Of a stretch of 64,000 nt of DNA, positions 11,440-23,466 are shown piece by piece. Made by a program: the position numbers and the translations under genes. Every line of letters begins with the position of its first letter. Positions within the stretch are counted from its first letter, which is position 1. Under the pieces are notes generated by a model. That model was not told the origin of the DNA. It was given only the letters and a program-made list of their open reading frames with translations, and did not search any database. The stretch covers positions 2,232,001 to 2,296,000 of the forward strand of contig JAEVHH010000001.1 in NCBI GenBank assembly GCA_017607445.1, written 5' to 3'. This stretch comes from Histoplasma ohiense. Taxonomy: Eukaryota; Ascomycota; Eurotiomycetes; Onygenales; Ajellomycetaceae.

Positions 11440-13881
11440 TAATATATATACTGGGCTTGGGGATTGTAGCAGCGAAACAGATACTGGATGGGTTTGAGAG
11501 AGTAAGTAACTAGAAAGTTTTGATACCATTCTTTGCTTGCCGTGTCACGCTATTCTTCGTTAGTTTTCATACTTCTGGGCATTGGTGCGGATAGCTATTT
11601 TCTGGAAAATCTTTTGGATTGCAGCAGGTAATGAGAGGACTTTGTAAATGATAATGTGGGGAGGTTTAACAGATCCCCTTTCTGTTGATTAACATATCAA
11701 CCGCGCTGATAAGTTTAAGGTCTGGATGTGGTGCCAGATCTTCAGTGTGGAAAATTCGGAGGGAACCAGGCGATTGGACGTGATGGGAACCATGATGCAA
11801 ATAAGTAAACATAGCCCGGCCCTTGTGGATCGGCTTTCCAACGGCACAGTTCCCAAGAAAAATTAGCTTTGTAAAATGTGATCACCGTGGAAAAGTTGCC
11901 TGTTATAGGCCACACCAACTCTCGCCTCGAGATTCCATGCGCAGCTCCTACTTCTTCCTCTTCGGCGCAAGATGGAAAACAGCCACTAAATCATTTGAGC
12001 ATTCCCACAATTCTTAATTTTTTACCACCCTGCAGCCTTGCAGAGCAGAAATTTAATCCAGCCCACTTTTCATTGTGAACAAGGAGTTGTTAGTTTCGGA
12101 CTTGTTCGAACGTGGCGGAAAGTTGAAGGAAAAATTCGTTAACCCGAATCATGTGGAACTATTGCTGACGCCATTGACAAACAAGTAGGCATTTTTCCTA
12201 TCATTGTATCTATCCATGCTTATTCTTTCAGCCCTCTTGCTGTCGAGGTTGGGCGGACTAACCAAAAGTCTCCATCGTCTCTGCCGCCACGTGGGAAAAA
12301 TCGGGTCGATTTTAATTTAAATTGCGGAGAATTGAACACACAAGGCCAGCCTGATGTATTGCTGTTGATTGGTGCCTCCTTTCATGATGTTCTGCGTCGT
12401 CCATACCGGTTATTATTTTTGTCGTGATCCTTGCAAATGTGTTCTTCCGGCCTTCTTCACACATGTTGTGAACGAAACGCAAGGCGCTCAATGTGCACTC
12501 GGTACTGCTATCGAATTCGTAACTGGAGATGAAACTTCTATGGTCTGAAGGCGCAAAGGTCCTGAGCCTTGATTGGCGGCGATCTTAAAGGCTGGGTCAG
12601 GAGGCATGTTGATTAGTATGGTACCTGAGGCAACATTTTGTATGGACTGGTTGCTCTATGTGCAATCTTACGGAAAAGATTTTGACATTTTAACACTCAA
12701 CGAGATCTTTGGTCGAGGTGGGCATGACATTGATGATATATGTTTGAAAAGTGCCATGATTTAAGAGAATCCACAGCTACTACCGAGAGCTGTCATCTGT
12801 CCCGGACATCATGTAGAACTCCTCAGTTGGTGACATACTTTGTTCCGTCAACACAAAATGCTAGTTGCCTTTCTGTTAGTGGAGGGCTCACAAGCGATCG
12901 TCGGTGGTCTTCGTTAATCTCAGCCCATTTCCATTAGTTTGGGTCTTTATCTGACATCCATGTCTCACCATGCTCTCGAGACACATGGCTAGTTGAAGCT
13001 ACTTTGTAAGGCTGCTCAGTCATTGACAGGATTTGGCAAACGGACAAGCCTTCAGGTTGTCCTGTTATGTTGGACGTCATCACTATTCCTAAGGAGTAAG
13101 TTGGTTGAATAATACTATGGATGAGCAGGATTCAGAGGCCTCCTTGAATATTTCTGTAGATGGCAACTGGAGGCTCAAGAGTCCCGTGATGCTCTTGACT
13201 AGCCAGATTAGATGATTTAACTTCAACGTTCCAAGATACATCTCCAAGTAAACACATCCCAGAGCAGCAATTGCAGGCCTAACTTAGAGTGGTTTGTGGC
13301 TAGATGAGTTGCTTGGAAATTGAGTGCAGATTCCTATGTCTCTTAATGTCATTTTACCAACAAATCAGCGTGGGCGATCTCAGCTTGAAGCTCGCCCTTC
13401 GCCCTGGTCAGTGGTCAATTCGTCCCTCTTCCTTCCATGCCCCATTCAATGGACAGGGTTTGACCTCCTGCCACTTGTTCAGTCATCAGAAGGCGATCCG
13501 TCGCGTGGCATCCAGCCTGGTTTACCATGCGCCAAGGCCACACTAGTTTGCAGATTCCATGCCCACGCGGTCCACTGGGGCCACCACATCTCGCGCCAGC
13601 ATTCAGGCTCGCCCCTTTCTCAAGGCTGAAACAAGATCATCCCCCTCAGCAACACAGGAGACTCCTTGCGGTTTTGTCTCCAGTCTGTTTTGATTACGTC
13701 CTCCGTCCCCTGTCCCTGTCCTTGCCCTCTTATCCTCAAAGGAACTCCTCCGTCGTCACAATACCATTTCCTACCCATTTCTGAGCCGATTGGACTGCAT
13801 GAATCCAATCACGGAATTTATTGCTATATATAAATCTGACCGTTCCCCAGCCGCCTTAACGCGCCTTTGTTCGACTTCAAA
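11440..13881. other. Gene-poor region, possibly more relics
   Basis: No gene can be named. Short coding-like stretches occur, for example about 11878-12078 and, in another frame, about 12079-12190 (LLVSDLFERGGKLKEKFVNP), which would read as one protein only with a frame change. The region follows directly on the broken aldolase gene, so I suspect a shared decayed segment. The final 100-200 bases serve as promoter and leader of the phosducin-like gene. Confidence 0.35.
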
Positions 13882-14894
13882 ATGTCCGCCGCGCAAGACG
13901 AAGTCGACCGCCTCCTCAATCCCAAAGAAAAGGTCTCTTGTCACCCGGAAGACCGTCTTACTTCAGACAACGATTCAAACCTATCATTTTCGGAGGAAGA
14001 GAGCCTGACATACGTTCACTCCGATACCGAAGACGATCCCTCCCCCAACATGATTTCAAAAGCCAGCGGCTACCATATCCCTACTACCATCTTCGAAGCG
14101 AACACTGGGCCGAAAGGCGTCATTGCGGATGCCCAATCTTTCGAAAGGGCGAAGAAACGCTCATTCCGTCGCACGTTTATGAACGTCGCAGGCCTTGAAC
14201 ATACCTACTACTCCAACTCGACGAAAAGCGAACAGGACACGCAACAGGCCAACGAGGCATCACCGCCGCCGGATGAAACTGAAGATGAACGCTTCATGCG
14301 CCAATGGCGAGAAGCTCGTATGCTGGAGTTACAACGCAAAAGCAAGAGACGTGTAAGCCCCAGCAAGCGAAGGTACGGAACCGTAGAGGTAGTTAATGCA
14401 AACGGATACTTGGACGCCATCGAGAAGGTGACTCCAGATACCGTTGTTGTCGTTTGTATATACGATCCTGAAGTAAGTGGGCATCTCGTTTTAACATTCA
14501 CCCAGACCATAGTACATCATCGCTAATCTCCTGTGATCTCAGTCCCCCGAAAGCAACATCGTCGAGGACTGCCTGGCTACCGTGGCCCGGAAACAGGTTA
14601 CCACTCGATTCGTTAAACTACATTATGAGATAGCAGAGATGGAACATGTTACTCCACCCGCCCTACTGGCTTACAGAAATGGTGATGTCTTCGCTACAAT
14701 AATGGATATCTTCCATCAACTTCCCAGTGGACGAGATTGTAGCTCTGCGAGCCTAGAAGATCTCCTAATGCAGTATGTTCCCTTTGTCTTTTCCTTTTTA
14801 TAAAAAAAAGAATGATATAAAATTGTTCATTCTACCCAACTCTATACAAATAATTGATTAACGTATTCATTTTTCCAGACACCGAGTTTTCTGA
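13882..14894 (+). CDS. Phosducin-like protein (G beta-gamma co-chaperone)
   Basis: Three exons (13882-14472, 14543-14772, 14879-14894) join in phase to 278 residues, the usual length of fungal phosducin-like proteins (PhnA/BDM-1 type). An acidic, flexible N-terminal half (EDERFMRQWREARMLELQRK at about 130-150 is the conserved family helix) leads to a thioredoxin-like domain with the strand TPDTVVVVCIYDPE and the segment VTPPALLAYRNGDVFATI. It lacks the CxxC of true thioredoxins, as the family does. The last exon encodes only the final five residues plus the stop. The start is the ATG at 13882, preceded by TCAAA. Members work with the CCT chaperonin to fold G beta and load G gamma in the cytosol, so the likely client is the G beta encoded at 3190-4795. 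Confidence 0.93.
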
Positions 14895-17199
14895 TTGACC
14901 ATCCCTTTCATTTTTATTTTTAATTTCTATTTCTATTTCTATTTTATTTTTCAACTATGATTCCCATTCGCTGTCGCAATATACCCCATCCTTCATGCTC
15001 TCTCCTCTTCAGATTCCCCAGCCGCCATGATAAAACGAACCTCCCCCGCTCCATGAAATGCAGAATTACCCCCCACCCCCAGGATAGCATTGTTGCATTG
15101 GCGCAAATTTTTGGCTTGTTGATTTTCTCACACGTTACCCCTTGGAGTTTTAAAACAAAAGAGAAGACTAAGAAAAAACATTACGGATATGGCCAATCAT
15201 TCGTGTACGCTTTCATTCACTCAAGAACTCTAAGGTTCTTATTTCCCGTATAAAGCTATAAGGCGGCAATTGAGGCTTCTTCATAAATGGAAGAATTTAT
15301 GCGGGCCCATGTAACGTCCTTGCCCTTCCTATACTATCCTTCTGGCGCTTCTTTTTTCGTTTTATCTTCTCTGATCTTTTCCCTTTTCCGTTTCTCCATA
15401 ACTAGCCGCTTCCGTTATGTAATATTAATTCTTCCCTTTCTATCGCTTACTTCCTCTTGATTTTGGTTTTGGTTCAATATTGGATTTTGCGCTTTATCAT
15501 TTTCGCTAGTTGATATCCTGGTGCGCTCGTCTACTTGGACTCTACTATTTCAATCCTCTATGTTTCAGTGTCTTGTTGGATATACTGATCGAAATACATT
15601 TCTCACGCCTAAAATGTTTTCACTTTCGTCCGTTTATTGAAGCATTTTCCATTTATGAGCGACGACATATACATGCGTGATAAAAGGAGAAACAGGAACT
15701 CATCTTCATTCTTTTCTGCTTCATCTTCCTCTTTTCTTTCCGTCCTCTTCTTGTTCTGTCTCTTAGATTGTCTTATTCTAAACTGCAAGGGAGTGAACAG
15801 CCTGTCAATTTTTTATTTTATTTTATTTTTTTTTTTCATTTATATATTTTGCTTTGTATAACGACGCGATGTTGCTATAAACTAGGATATTTATATACGT
15901 GAGGGCGGATCGTACACAGCCTTCCGGAAGGAAAACAACAGAAGCAGAGCGAGTGGAACGATGTGTCCATATTTAGGGTTTGTCATCTATGCTGACAGTC
16001 ATCACTCCTTGTTGCCCTTGCATGGCACCGGCTATGATATGAAAACCCCAAACATTTTGTCCGGAGATTATATCCTCCAAATTCCCAGATATGTCCATAA
16101 GTCGAGTCGATTTAGCAAATTCTAGACATCCCTGAAGAAATAAATAAATCATAGTCCTGGCACAGTGCGTATATAATACTTCATCAACCCCCATAAACCT
16201 CTTTGCTATAGCCAAAATAAAAATTTATTGACTAGGAGTTGATTTCTCTTCCAGCCCCTCCAACTAACTAAATAATCGTTGTGTATAATAATAAGATCCC
16301 ACAACCTTAAGTCTAGACCGCATCAAATCTCAAGAAATAGACCACCAAGGAAATTTTCCCACATGACCCAGGAACTAGAAGTGCAGGGTATGGCATGTCA
16401 AGACTCAACACTAGACAGGCAGGCTTTTAATTCTCACCCGGCTCGTAGGCATTCCTTCCCTTACCCCTCGTAGCGCTATGCAGAATTGCAAATGAGATTC
16501 TTCGTCCACATCATCCAGATCCCGTTTAACTCATCTGGTACGGCCTGGCCGACCATGGACGGCTGTGGCAGGTAGCAGGGCCAAATATCCCTACGGTAGC
16601 TCCCATGCTGAATATAGAGCCACGTCGAAACAATAAGACGTGGATGTTTGCCGTTTGACACAAGCCGCGGGCGTTATGGGGCTTAAGCATTTCGACAAAA
16701 GAATTTAGCTTGCACCGATTCCCAGTCGCTTTGATGCTGGTAACAGCTGGGGTCTGTACGGTACATCACCGTGTAAGTAGATACTGGGGCTCTTCAACTG
16801 AAGCTTGTTGCTTCTTATTATCTCGTATCTTGAGGTCCATATACTTAACATGCTCGTACAGTACAAGCCCAGCGAATGAGAGTTTGCCATACTGTTAGCA
16901 AAGTTGTCATTCATTCTGGCTTTTAACTTCTCTGTATTACAGAAGGCAATTTTTTTTCCATCTTCAAAGCGCTCATACGTGATAATTGCAACGTATTAGC
17001 TGCATCACAATTGTGTGTCCGGATTTCCGCCACAGCTACTCCCACATCTTTTCTGTTGGTCAACCAAGGTTCAAAAAATTGAAACAATAGCTGTTGGTAT
17101 CGAGAATGCCCCCTTTTTTTTATGTCAACATGAAGGAGGCTAGGGGAGAAGCGTGAAGTGTCAATTCATCGTAGTTTTTCTGCCAACAGCATTCAAATA
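14895..17199. other. Intergenic DNA with unassigned ORFs
   Basis: No gene can be named in these 2.3 kb. Three minus-strand ORFs (15973-16215, 80 aa; 16476-16661, 61 aa; 16705-16914, 69 aa) look faintly protein-like, with few low-complexity runs, but show no domain I recognise and no convincing splice joins. T-rich tracts cluster at 14897-14950 and 15700-15850. Confidence 0.35.
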
Positions 17200-17291
17200 G
17201 GCGCGATGGCGGAGTGGTTAACGCGAGAGACTAGAACCCAACTATCTATCTCTTCCCTTCGGGGGCGTAGGTTCGAATCCTGCTCGCGTCG
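17200..17291 (+). tRNA. tRNA-Ser (anticodon AGA) with an 11-nt intron
   Basis: The acceptor stem pairs GGCGCGA (17200-17206) with TCGCGTC (17284-17290), leaving G as discriminator. The D arm is GCGGAGTGGTTAACGC, and the T arm GTAGG-TTCGAAT-CCTGC contains the internal B box GGTTCGAATCC. The anticodon stem pairs AGAGA with TCTCT around the anticodon AGA at 17233-17235. The 11 bases at 17237-17247 form an intron at the canonical site one base 3' of the anticodon. A long variable arm with a CCCTTCGGGG hairpin marks a class II tRNA, as expected for serine. A T9 run from 17297 serves as RNA polymerase III terminator. Confidence 0.93.
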
Positions 17292-17296
17292 ATATC

Positions 17297-17305
17297 TTTT
17301 TTTTT
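17297..17305 (+). terminator. Pol III terminator of tRNA-Ser
   Basis: An uninterrupted run of about nine T residues begins six bases after the last tRNA base, as required for RNA polymerase III termination. Confidence 0.8.
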
Positions 17306-17575
17306 ATTTATTTCATTATTTCTCTAACCTTATTGATGTTTTGTGAATCTGTGATCCATCCCCAAATTTCCCCCATTTCCATTCTACGATATCCTCTGTG
17401 TAAGCTGGTTATGTAACTAGTAGTATTATGTAGATACGAGATAAGATTCAATTGAAATCTAATTCAATTAAATGAGACCTTTGCAGAGGGAACAAGAGAT
17501 GCAAAAAGTAATCAAATTTCAACCAAGGGGTAGAGTGCTAAATCTTTGCCACATAGCACAGATGGACAACAGCCG

Positions 17576-17579
<4 letters not shown>

Positions 17580-17624
<45 letters not shown>
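17580..17624 (+). repeat. 45-base poly(T) tract
   Basis: An uninterrupted run of 45 T residues lies in the spacer between the tRNA and the YEATS gene. The minus-strand ORF that crosses it encodes polylysine and is not a gene. Such a tract could be a retroposon tail or simple slippage. Confidence 0.9.
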
Positions 17625-18097
17625 CCACCAGGATAAACAATAGACAAGGCAAACATGAATGCAAATCATGAAGAACAACGCCCGCCAACAGGGGAAATGA
17701 AAATCAAGAGAGGCCTTTTTTGCCCCATCATTCCATAAGTGACCAAGGGAGTAAAAGAAGAAGAGAGAGAGAGCGTGAGAGGAAAAGGTGAAGAAAAATA
17801 CAACCCAACTGCCTGAAAAAAAGCAAAAGGTGATGGATAACAACGGCGATATGAGAAAATAATAAAAGGAAATTATCAAGAAAAAAGAAAGGGGGGAAAA
17901 CGAGACTATGGAATAATTTACATCAAAGAAAAGGGGTGGGGAAGAACTAAATGTCGAAGGACCCTTGAGACCAAATAATCCACGCATGATTCGATTTCAT
18001 CTGTTATCCATCAAGAAAAACAAAACCCAGAATGGGAAGGGACAACAGTATCACTTCAGTCAGAGTCAGGGAATGAAGGCGACCCCTTTCCCCGTAC
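17625..18097. other. Intergenic DNA, 3' flank of the YEATS gene
   Basis: Purine-rich on the + strand and without a supportable ORF. It lies downstream of the minus-strand YEATS gene and probably contains its 3' untranslated region. Confidence 0.4.
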
Positions 18098-19314
18098 TCA
18101 TACAACTCCCTTTTCTTGTGTGAAGTCCCACAGCATCTTGATGAGGGAGTCGGGAAGAGTGTAGAGATCAACATGGAATTCGCCCTCTGTATCCGTGACA
18201 TGTCAGTACTGTACACATGGGTGCGCGTGAGAGGAGAGTACGGTAAGGTTAGGGCACCAGGAAACCTACGTTCGATATCATTTTTCGTGTACGAGTCTGC
18301 GGACTTATTATCGTGGACCATCTGCACAACTTGGAGGAGGTCATCTTCCCCAAGTTTCTGAAGTCCGTCTGCCAGTTTGTCCATGTCGACCTAATAAATG
18401 TCGAAAACATTGGGATATTGTCAGTGAAAAAGGGGCACTCCTTATCTACTTGGGCGAAAAAGATCCCAGTAAAGGGAAATGACTGGGACTCTGGGGTACA
18501 ACAAACGTACATTCTTATCTATCCGCTTCTTCTTCTTGGAACCCTCATCCTGTGCGCCTCCACGTTTCGATTTGACACCATTCTCATCACCAGGCACAGG
18601 GCCATAGTCGCGAAGAACATTTAGTAGAGCTGGTTTGGGGTTTTTGAAAGTCTATGACAATCCACCCACATTGCAGGTAGATAATAACATCAGTCTACCC
18701 GCATTCACAAAAGAAACAAATAAAACAATATCAATGAGGAAAGGGGGATGCGGTTATTAGTTTGGTGGTTCAAGGGTACACTCACAAGAACATGCTTTGA
18801 CTCATACTTATTCTGCTGAAAGTGTAGATCATGATTGACAACATGCTCTTTGTCTAGAACTGTGAAGCCAATTTGCATATCAAATTCACCCCAGCCTTCC
18901 TCTTCAATTTTAAAAGGGGCAGATTTGAAAGCTAGATTTTATTCATCACATTGTGAAACATTGTCAGCAAAATGACGCTATACACACACACAAATGCAGC
19001 CACAAATGCATGCGTCTATGTGCAAATAGCAGCTATTCATTCAACAGCATCACCATCACACATACTCTGTATAGCTCTATTCCCAAAACTCGGATGCAGA
19101 GTATAGGTGACCTTGTCAAACATCGTCGCGGGGACATCCTCGCCATGCTCGTTCACCAGGTAAACCTCAATCGACCATTTCCGTAGCGGCAATTCGACCT
19201 CCGACGCCGTCTCACCATCCCTGTACGGGCAAAGACTCGTGTAAGCATCCGCTAATAGCTATCATATAGATATTCCATGGTGTGGGCGGGGCCCCTCAGT
19301 TTTGCACGTATACA

Positions 19315-19354
<40 letters not shown>

Positions 19355-19868
19355 TACGCGCACACTCTAAGAGCGAGGTGGGGGTAAGGATTCCCAAGTC
19401 CATTTCCATTCAGGACTTATTCATCTGGAGGGATGACAGGCAAGTGTCCCTCCCACACGGCGCACAAGCTTCTCGCAAAAGCCAATATACACGCGAAAGG
19501 GCAGAGGGATGTATAGCCCGCTGGCTAGGCGAGCAATTATGCCGGTTGGGAGGAGAGGATTATTGAATGGGAGTGGAGGGGTAGAAAGAGGGGGGAGAGC
19601 GAAATGTTGGACTGGGGGCAAGGCACGAACTTGAGTTTTTGCTCTGTAATGAGCTTGACAGTGCGTTTTACCTATAATACTCCATCCCGTCAAGGAAGGG
19701 GATTGGGTCAGTTAGAGAGCTCTATAAGGTAAACGGGGGGAGTCCTTGGGGGAGGGTTCAAAGGTAGGCAAGAAGACGAACGCGCCGCCGCTCATCCCTC
19801 TCGCATTTTTTTCGCGCCAGATGGGAGATAGGAGGGGTCAGGAATACAGAAGAACTCACGTCAGGCAT
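18098..19868 (-). CDS. YEATS-domain protein, TAF14-like subunit of TFIID/TFIIF and chromatin complexes
   Basis: Seven exons (19868-19860, 19671-19631, 19220-19066, 18931-18786, 18651-18511, 18390-18270, 18186-18098) join in phase to 233 residues, close to yeast Taf14 (244). Residues about 1-125 form the YEATS domain, with LRKWSIEVYLVNEHGED, YTLHPSFGNRA and EGWGEFDMQIGFTVLD; this fold reads acylated histone lysines. A lysine-rich linker (SKKKKRIDKN) and a C-terminal helical extra-terminal domain ending WDFTQEKGVV follow. Family members are shared subunits of TFIID, TFIIF, SWI/SNF, INO80 and NuA3 in the nucleus. Exon 1 encodes only Met-Pro-Asp. The donor of the second intron is GTTCGT, and that intron (19221-19630) is unusually long and holds a TA repeat. 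The YEATS assignment is strong; orthology to TAF14 rather than YAF9 rests on the short linker and the C-terminal domain. Confidence 0.9.
19319..19348 (+). repeat. (TA)15 microsatellite in an intron of the YEATS gene
   Basis: Fifteen TA units lie within the 410-nt second intron of the TAF14-like gene. Confidence 0.9.
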
Positions 19869-20500
19869 ATCGATATGCGTATTCCTCAGCTTCTTCTTTT
19901 TTCTTCTTTTCCGCCTCGTTGATTGAGTGGGCGCTGGGCGGTTTTGGACAGTGTTGTTGTTTTCAAAGTTTATGGACAGCGGGTGGGGTGGAGAGCTAAG
20001 CTATTCGGGCTAAAAATGTTTTAACGCTTGGGAGCTTTCCGCCAGATGGTTAGTTTGCCCAAGCAGCCTCAACTTTCGAACGATGGGGTAGAAGAGGGGG
20101 ATTTTGGTGGTGGGCTCTGATCTCGAGATGGTGAGGAAACTGTGGGAGCTCGTTCTTTTTACTAAGTTGCTATGGTTGCACCACAGCAACCGAATAATTT
20201 GTTACGACAGTAAGAGAAAAATGAACTTGTAATCTCCAAGTTCCTCTGCTTTCTACTATAGAATAATAAAAAGACACTCTCTGCCCGCGAAATTTAAGAT
20301 CAAAATCGCTCCTCGTTAGTAAATAGGTGAAAAGAGGGCAAAAAAGGCCAAGGACGAGGCAGAAATAAGAAGGGCCATGTATCAAGGTGGTTTTGACAAG
20401 GGCCTTGGTCGGGGGATTGTAGCGGGAGCTATGATTGAGTGTTTCTTTCTATACGATTATTCTTGCAAAGAATTGATTTGTGTTCCTATTCTTTGCTTAT

Positions 20501-20534
<34 letters not shown>

Positions 20535-21124
20535 TCTGTCTTTTTGCTTGTGCATCGCATCACCCCTTTCCCTTAATCAATCCAAGTGAGAGAAAGAAGT
20601 TTGACTTGGAACCATTTCATTTCGCCAGATGTTCCCGACGTCTATAATTCATGGACATTCAAATTTATCTATTTATAACCTTTTATTGGCGCTTTATCTT
20701 CTTCTTTTTCTCTGTGAAAAGATAATATAAAAAATAATTTCATCTGCACCATTGCTTGATGAGAAACACATTACATCATCGAATAGGAATCAGGGGGAAA
20801 GCAGTCTCGTTGACCAAAAAAAAGCGGGGGGTATTGGGATTTTGCATAGGGGTTGTCAGGGGGGACGTAAGGATTATTCGGGGAGTCTGTATTGGGGAAT
20901 GGTGATGGCGATGGTGGTGAAGGGGGATATGATAATGAAGTGGGGACGGGGAATTTGAGTCCAGACGGGGCGTGTTGTCAAAGGGGATAATTGAACGTGC
21001 TGTTAAAACACATCTCAGTGACGCATAAATTGTTCTCGAAGATGATGATATTTGGGATGACGATGATGATGATGATGATAGTAAGAACGTGAATAATATA
21101 GTCCCGAGCGGACTATTGAAAAAT
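19869..21124. other. Intergenic DNA between YEATS gene and RanBP1
   Basis: No gene is seen. The right side holds CT and GT dinucleotide repeats at about 20501-20534 and a short GATGAT run at about 21059-21080. The region should contain the YEATS promoter and the RanBP1 3' end. Confidence 0.45.
20501..20534 (+). repeat. Compound (TC)n(TG)n microsatellite
   Basis: About eight TC units pass directly into about nine TG units in intergenic DNA. Confidence 0.8.
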
Positions 21125-22311
21125 TTACTCGCTAGCGCCAGCGGCGAAAAGCTTCTCGTTCTCCTGTTGGGCCTTCTCGAAGGCTTCCTTAAAGAGGTTC
21201 GCATCTGCAGCATAGGCGAGTAAGCAATTGTTTACAAAAGAGGGCTAGGGAAGCTAGGTAGGACTCACTTTCACTATTCGCAAAGCGGATGGCCAGAGTT
21301 TGTGCTTCAGGTTCACCTTCGCTGACATCTGCAGCGGCATTCCATACCCAACTTCGGTCGCTACCGACATTGGGAGCCAGCTTCATATCGGGAACAACTA
21401 AAATGATTTCATATTAGCATCAACGCATTCCTACACTTAAAAATCACGGAATCATATAATGCGAAAAGCGAAGAGCTTCCTTTCTCTTCGTCTTAAAAAA
21501 ACCTTTCTAGGGGACGAGGAACATACTGTAATGATTCGCGCAAACCTTCAGCGTCTTATCTCTCCGCATAACCAGGCGGGTCTTCTGGTTTTCCTTGTGC
21601 TTAAGAAGTCTGACATCGCCGGTCCCACGCTCTTTCCATTCCCGGGAACTACGGTCGAATTTAAAGAGCTTCGCGCGCATCTTAAATGTCTGTTCCTCCA
21701 ACTCCTCATTCGTCTTGATTTCGACTTTTTCGGTAAGATGTACGACGGGCTCAAAGTGGACGTCCGCTTCCTCCTCCTCCTATATAATAAGATACCAAGA
21801 TAAGAGGCCTCACGTCAGTTTACAGTACCAATAATTTTGTATTCTCCAATAAAGGGAAAGGAGTTCTTTCAAGCCGTATGTAAGTGACCCCAAAAAGAAA
21901 AAAAAATCAAAACCAAAAAAGAAATCTCAGGAAAAAATTTTTCCTTAAACAAAAAAAAAAAAAAAAAAACTAGACAGATTAACTCACCGCTACCTCCCCA
22001 TCCTTCTTCACCTTCGAAGACCCAGACGGCTCATCCTCATCCTCATCATCCTCCCGTTTCCTCTCCCTCTTCGGACCCCCACCAAACATCGAAAACACGC
22101 TATCAGATGTGGTGGTGGGGGGCTTGTTGTCCCCTCCCTCCGCGTCTTTCTTTGCATCGTCATCAGCAGCAGCAGCAACTTCTTTTTCTGTGTCTGGCTT
22201 GGGTTCTTCGGCAGGAGGAGAGTCGACTGGCTTTTCCTCCTCGGGCGCCGCAGCAGCGTCGGTGGTGGTGGTGGTGGGGTCTTCAGGCTTTGCGTTGGTA
22301 ATGTCGGTCAT
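21125..22311 (-). CDS. Ran-specific GTPase-activating protein co-factor RanBP1 (Yrb1)
   Basis: Four exons (22311-21988, 21779-21527, 21397-21269, 21204-21125) join in phase to 261 residues. An acidic, low-complexity N-terminus of about 108 residues contains VFSMFGGGPKRERK, a feature I associate with fungal Yrb1. The Ran-binding domain (about residues 112-245) follows, with VHFEPVVHLTEKVEI, FKMRAKLFKFDRSSREWKER, GTGDVRLLKHKEN, TRLVMRRDKTLKVCANHY and the highly conserved DRSWVWNAAADVSEGE. It ends in ANLFKEAFEKAQQENEKLF. The protein binds RanGTP, raises RanGAP activity and dismantles export complexes on the cytoplasmic side of the nuclear pore. The start is the first ATG. Confidence 0.96.
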
Positions 22312-23466
22312 GGCTGCGGTGCGGTTGTTGGTGGGGAGACGTTAAGGGTAGGTTATATATGACTGGGCTCGTCGGGGTCGTCTTTTGTTTATCTTATTTT
22401 GGTTTGTAGGATGTTGTTGTTGGGTTGGAGGTGGGGTGGAGGGTAAGTGGTGAAAAGTTGTGATGTGGTGGTTGGTGGTGGTAGTGGTCGTGTTGTTGAA
22501 AAGTCAAGGTACGAGTTCGGGTTTGGGTTTCCAGTGAGGGGTGAGTTGGGTTAGGGCGATCACTTAGTTGGGGCGCCAGTCTTCTTTGGTTTTCTTTTTC
22601 CTTGTTCTTTTCTTGCCTCGTCCTCTTTCCTTCTATTTTTTTCGGTTTGGTTTTGATTCGATTCGATTTGGGTTTTTTTTTTTTTTTGTCCTTTTAGGCT
22701 CTCCCCTTTTTCGCCTCCACCGTCTTTTTCTCCTTTTCTTGGTGGAGGGGTAAATCGTGTGGCTTGCAACCTGAGAGGCCCGCAACCAGCCTGGAACCTG
22801 GCGTGGAGAGGGGCAAGTGGAACCCGCAAAGCTAGATTTAGAGATCGTTGGTGTATTTTTGTGCTGTGTGTTCCTTGATGCCATAGTGGAGGCTGCCATG
22901 TCAAGCCTTCAACAGGAGAGATATCCAGGGCATTGGCAATACCCGGTGCATTTTTTGATAGCTGATGATAATAATTTACATTCACACTATTTCATCTGTT
23001 CTGATTGAGAAATACTTTCCAGAAGATCCAGGATATGCACTCTTCTTTTAAGTTTTCACCATTGAATCACCTAACTAGCTGAAACTAAATCAGACATTGA
23101 GAATTAAGAAGGAATGGGCGAGATAGTTAGCTACCTAGGCAGTTATTATGTACTCAGCGAGTTCAAATCAATATGTGAACATTGAAAGGGGAAATAAAAG
23201 CAAATAATTAAGTTGAGAACCCCCATTTTCGAAACTCCATTTCCCCAGGTCCCCCGCCCACAAAAAAAAAAAAAAAAAAAAAAAAAAGGGGCCAGCCAGT
23301 CCTTATTGAATGTACCGAAGTCGCTGAAAGCCCACCACTTACAAGACATGACAGAAAGAAAACGAGTAATGGAGGGGAAAAAGAAGGAAAGAGAACCAAA
23401 CTGCAACACAACCGTGAGATGGAAGAAGCGGTTGGAAAGAAATGGAGAGGAGATTGATTTTAATCC
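22312..23466. other. Intergenic DNA, promoter of RanBP1
   Basis: No gene is seen. A GGT/GTT-rich stretch (22400-22500) lies just upstream of RanBP1. A run of 26 A residues at 23262-23287 lies downstream of the unknown membrane-protein gene. The ORFs here are low complexity. Confidence 0.45.
23262..23287 (+). repeat. Poly(A) tract, 26 bases
   Basis: An uninterrupted A run in the spacer downstream of the minus-strand membrane-protein gene. Confidence 0.9.

Noticed and set aside
17538..17987. A 149-residue minus-strand ORF with a polylysine run
   Set aside because: The polylysine comes from the 45-base T tract and the rest is low complexity; no start context or domain.
22560..22985. A 141-residue minus-strand ORF upstream of RanBP1
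   Set aside because: Its second half is lysine/glutamate-rich low complexity and the first half has no family resemblance; no splice signals.
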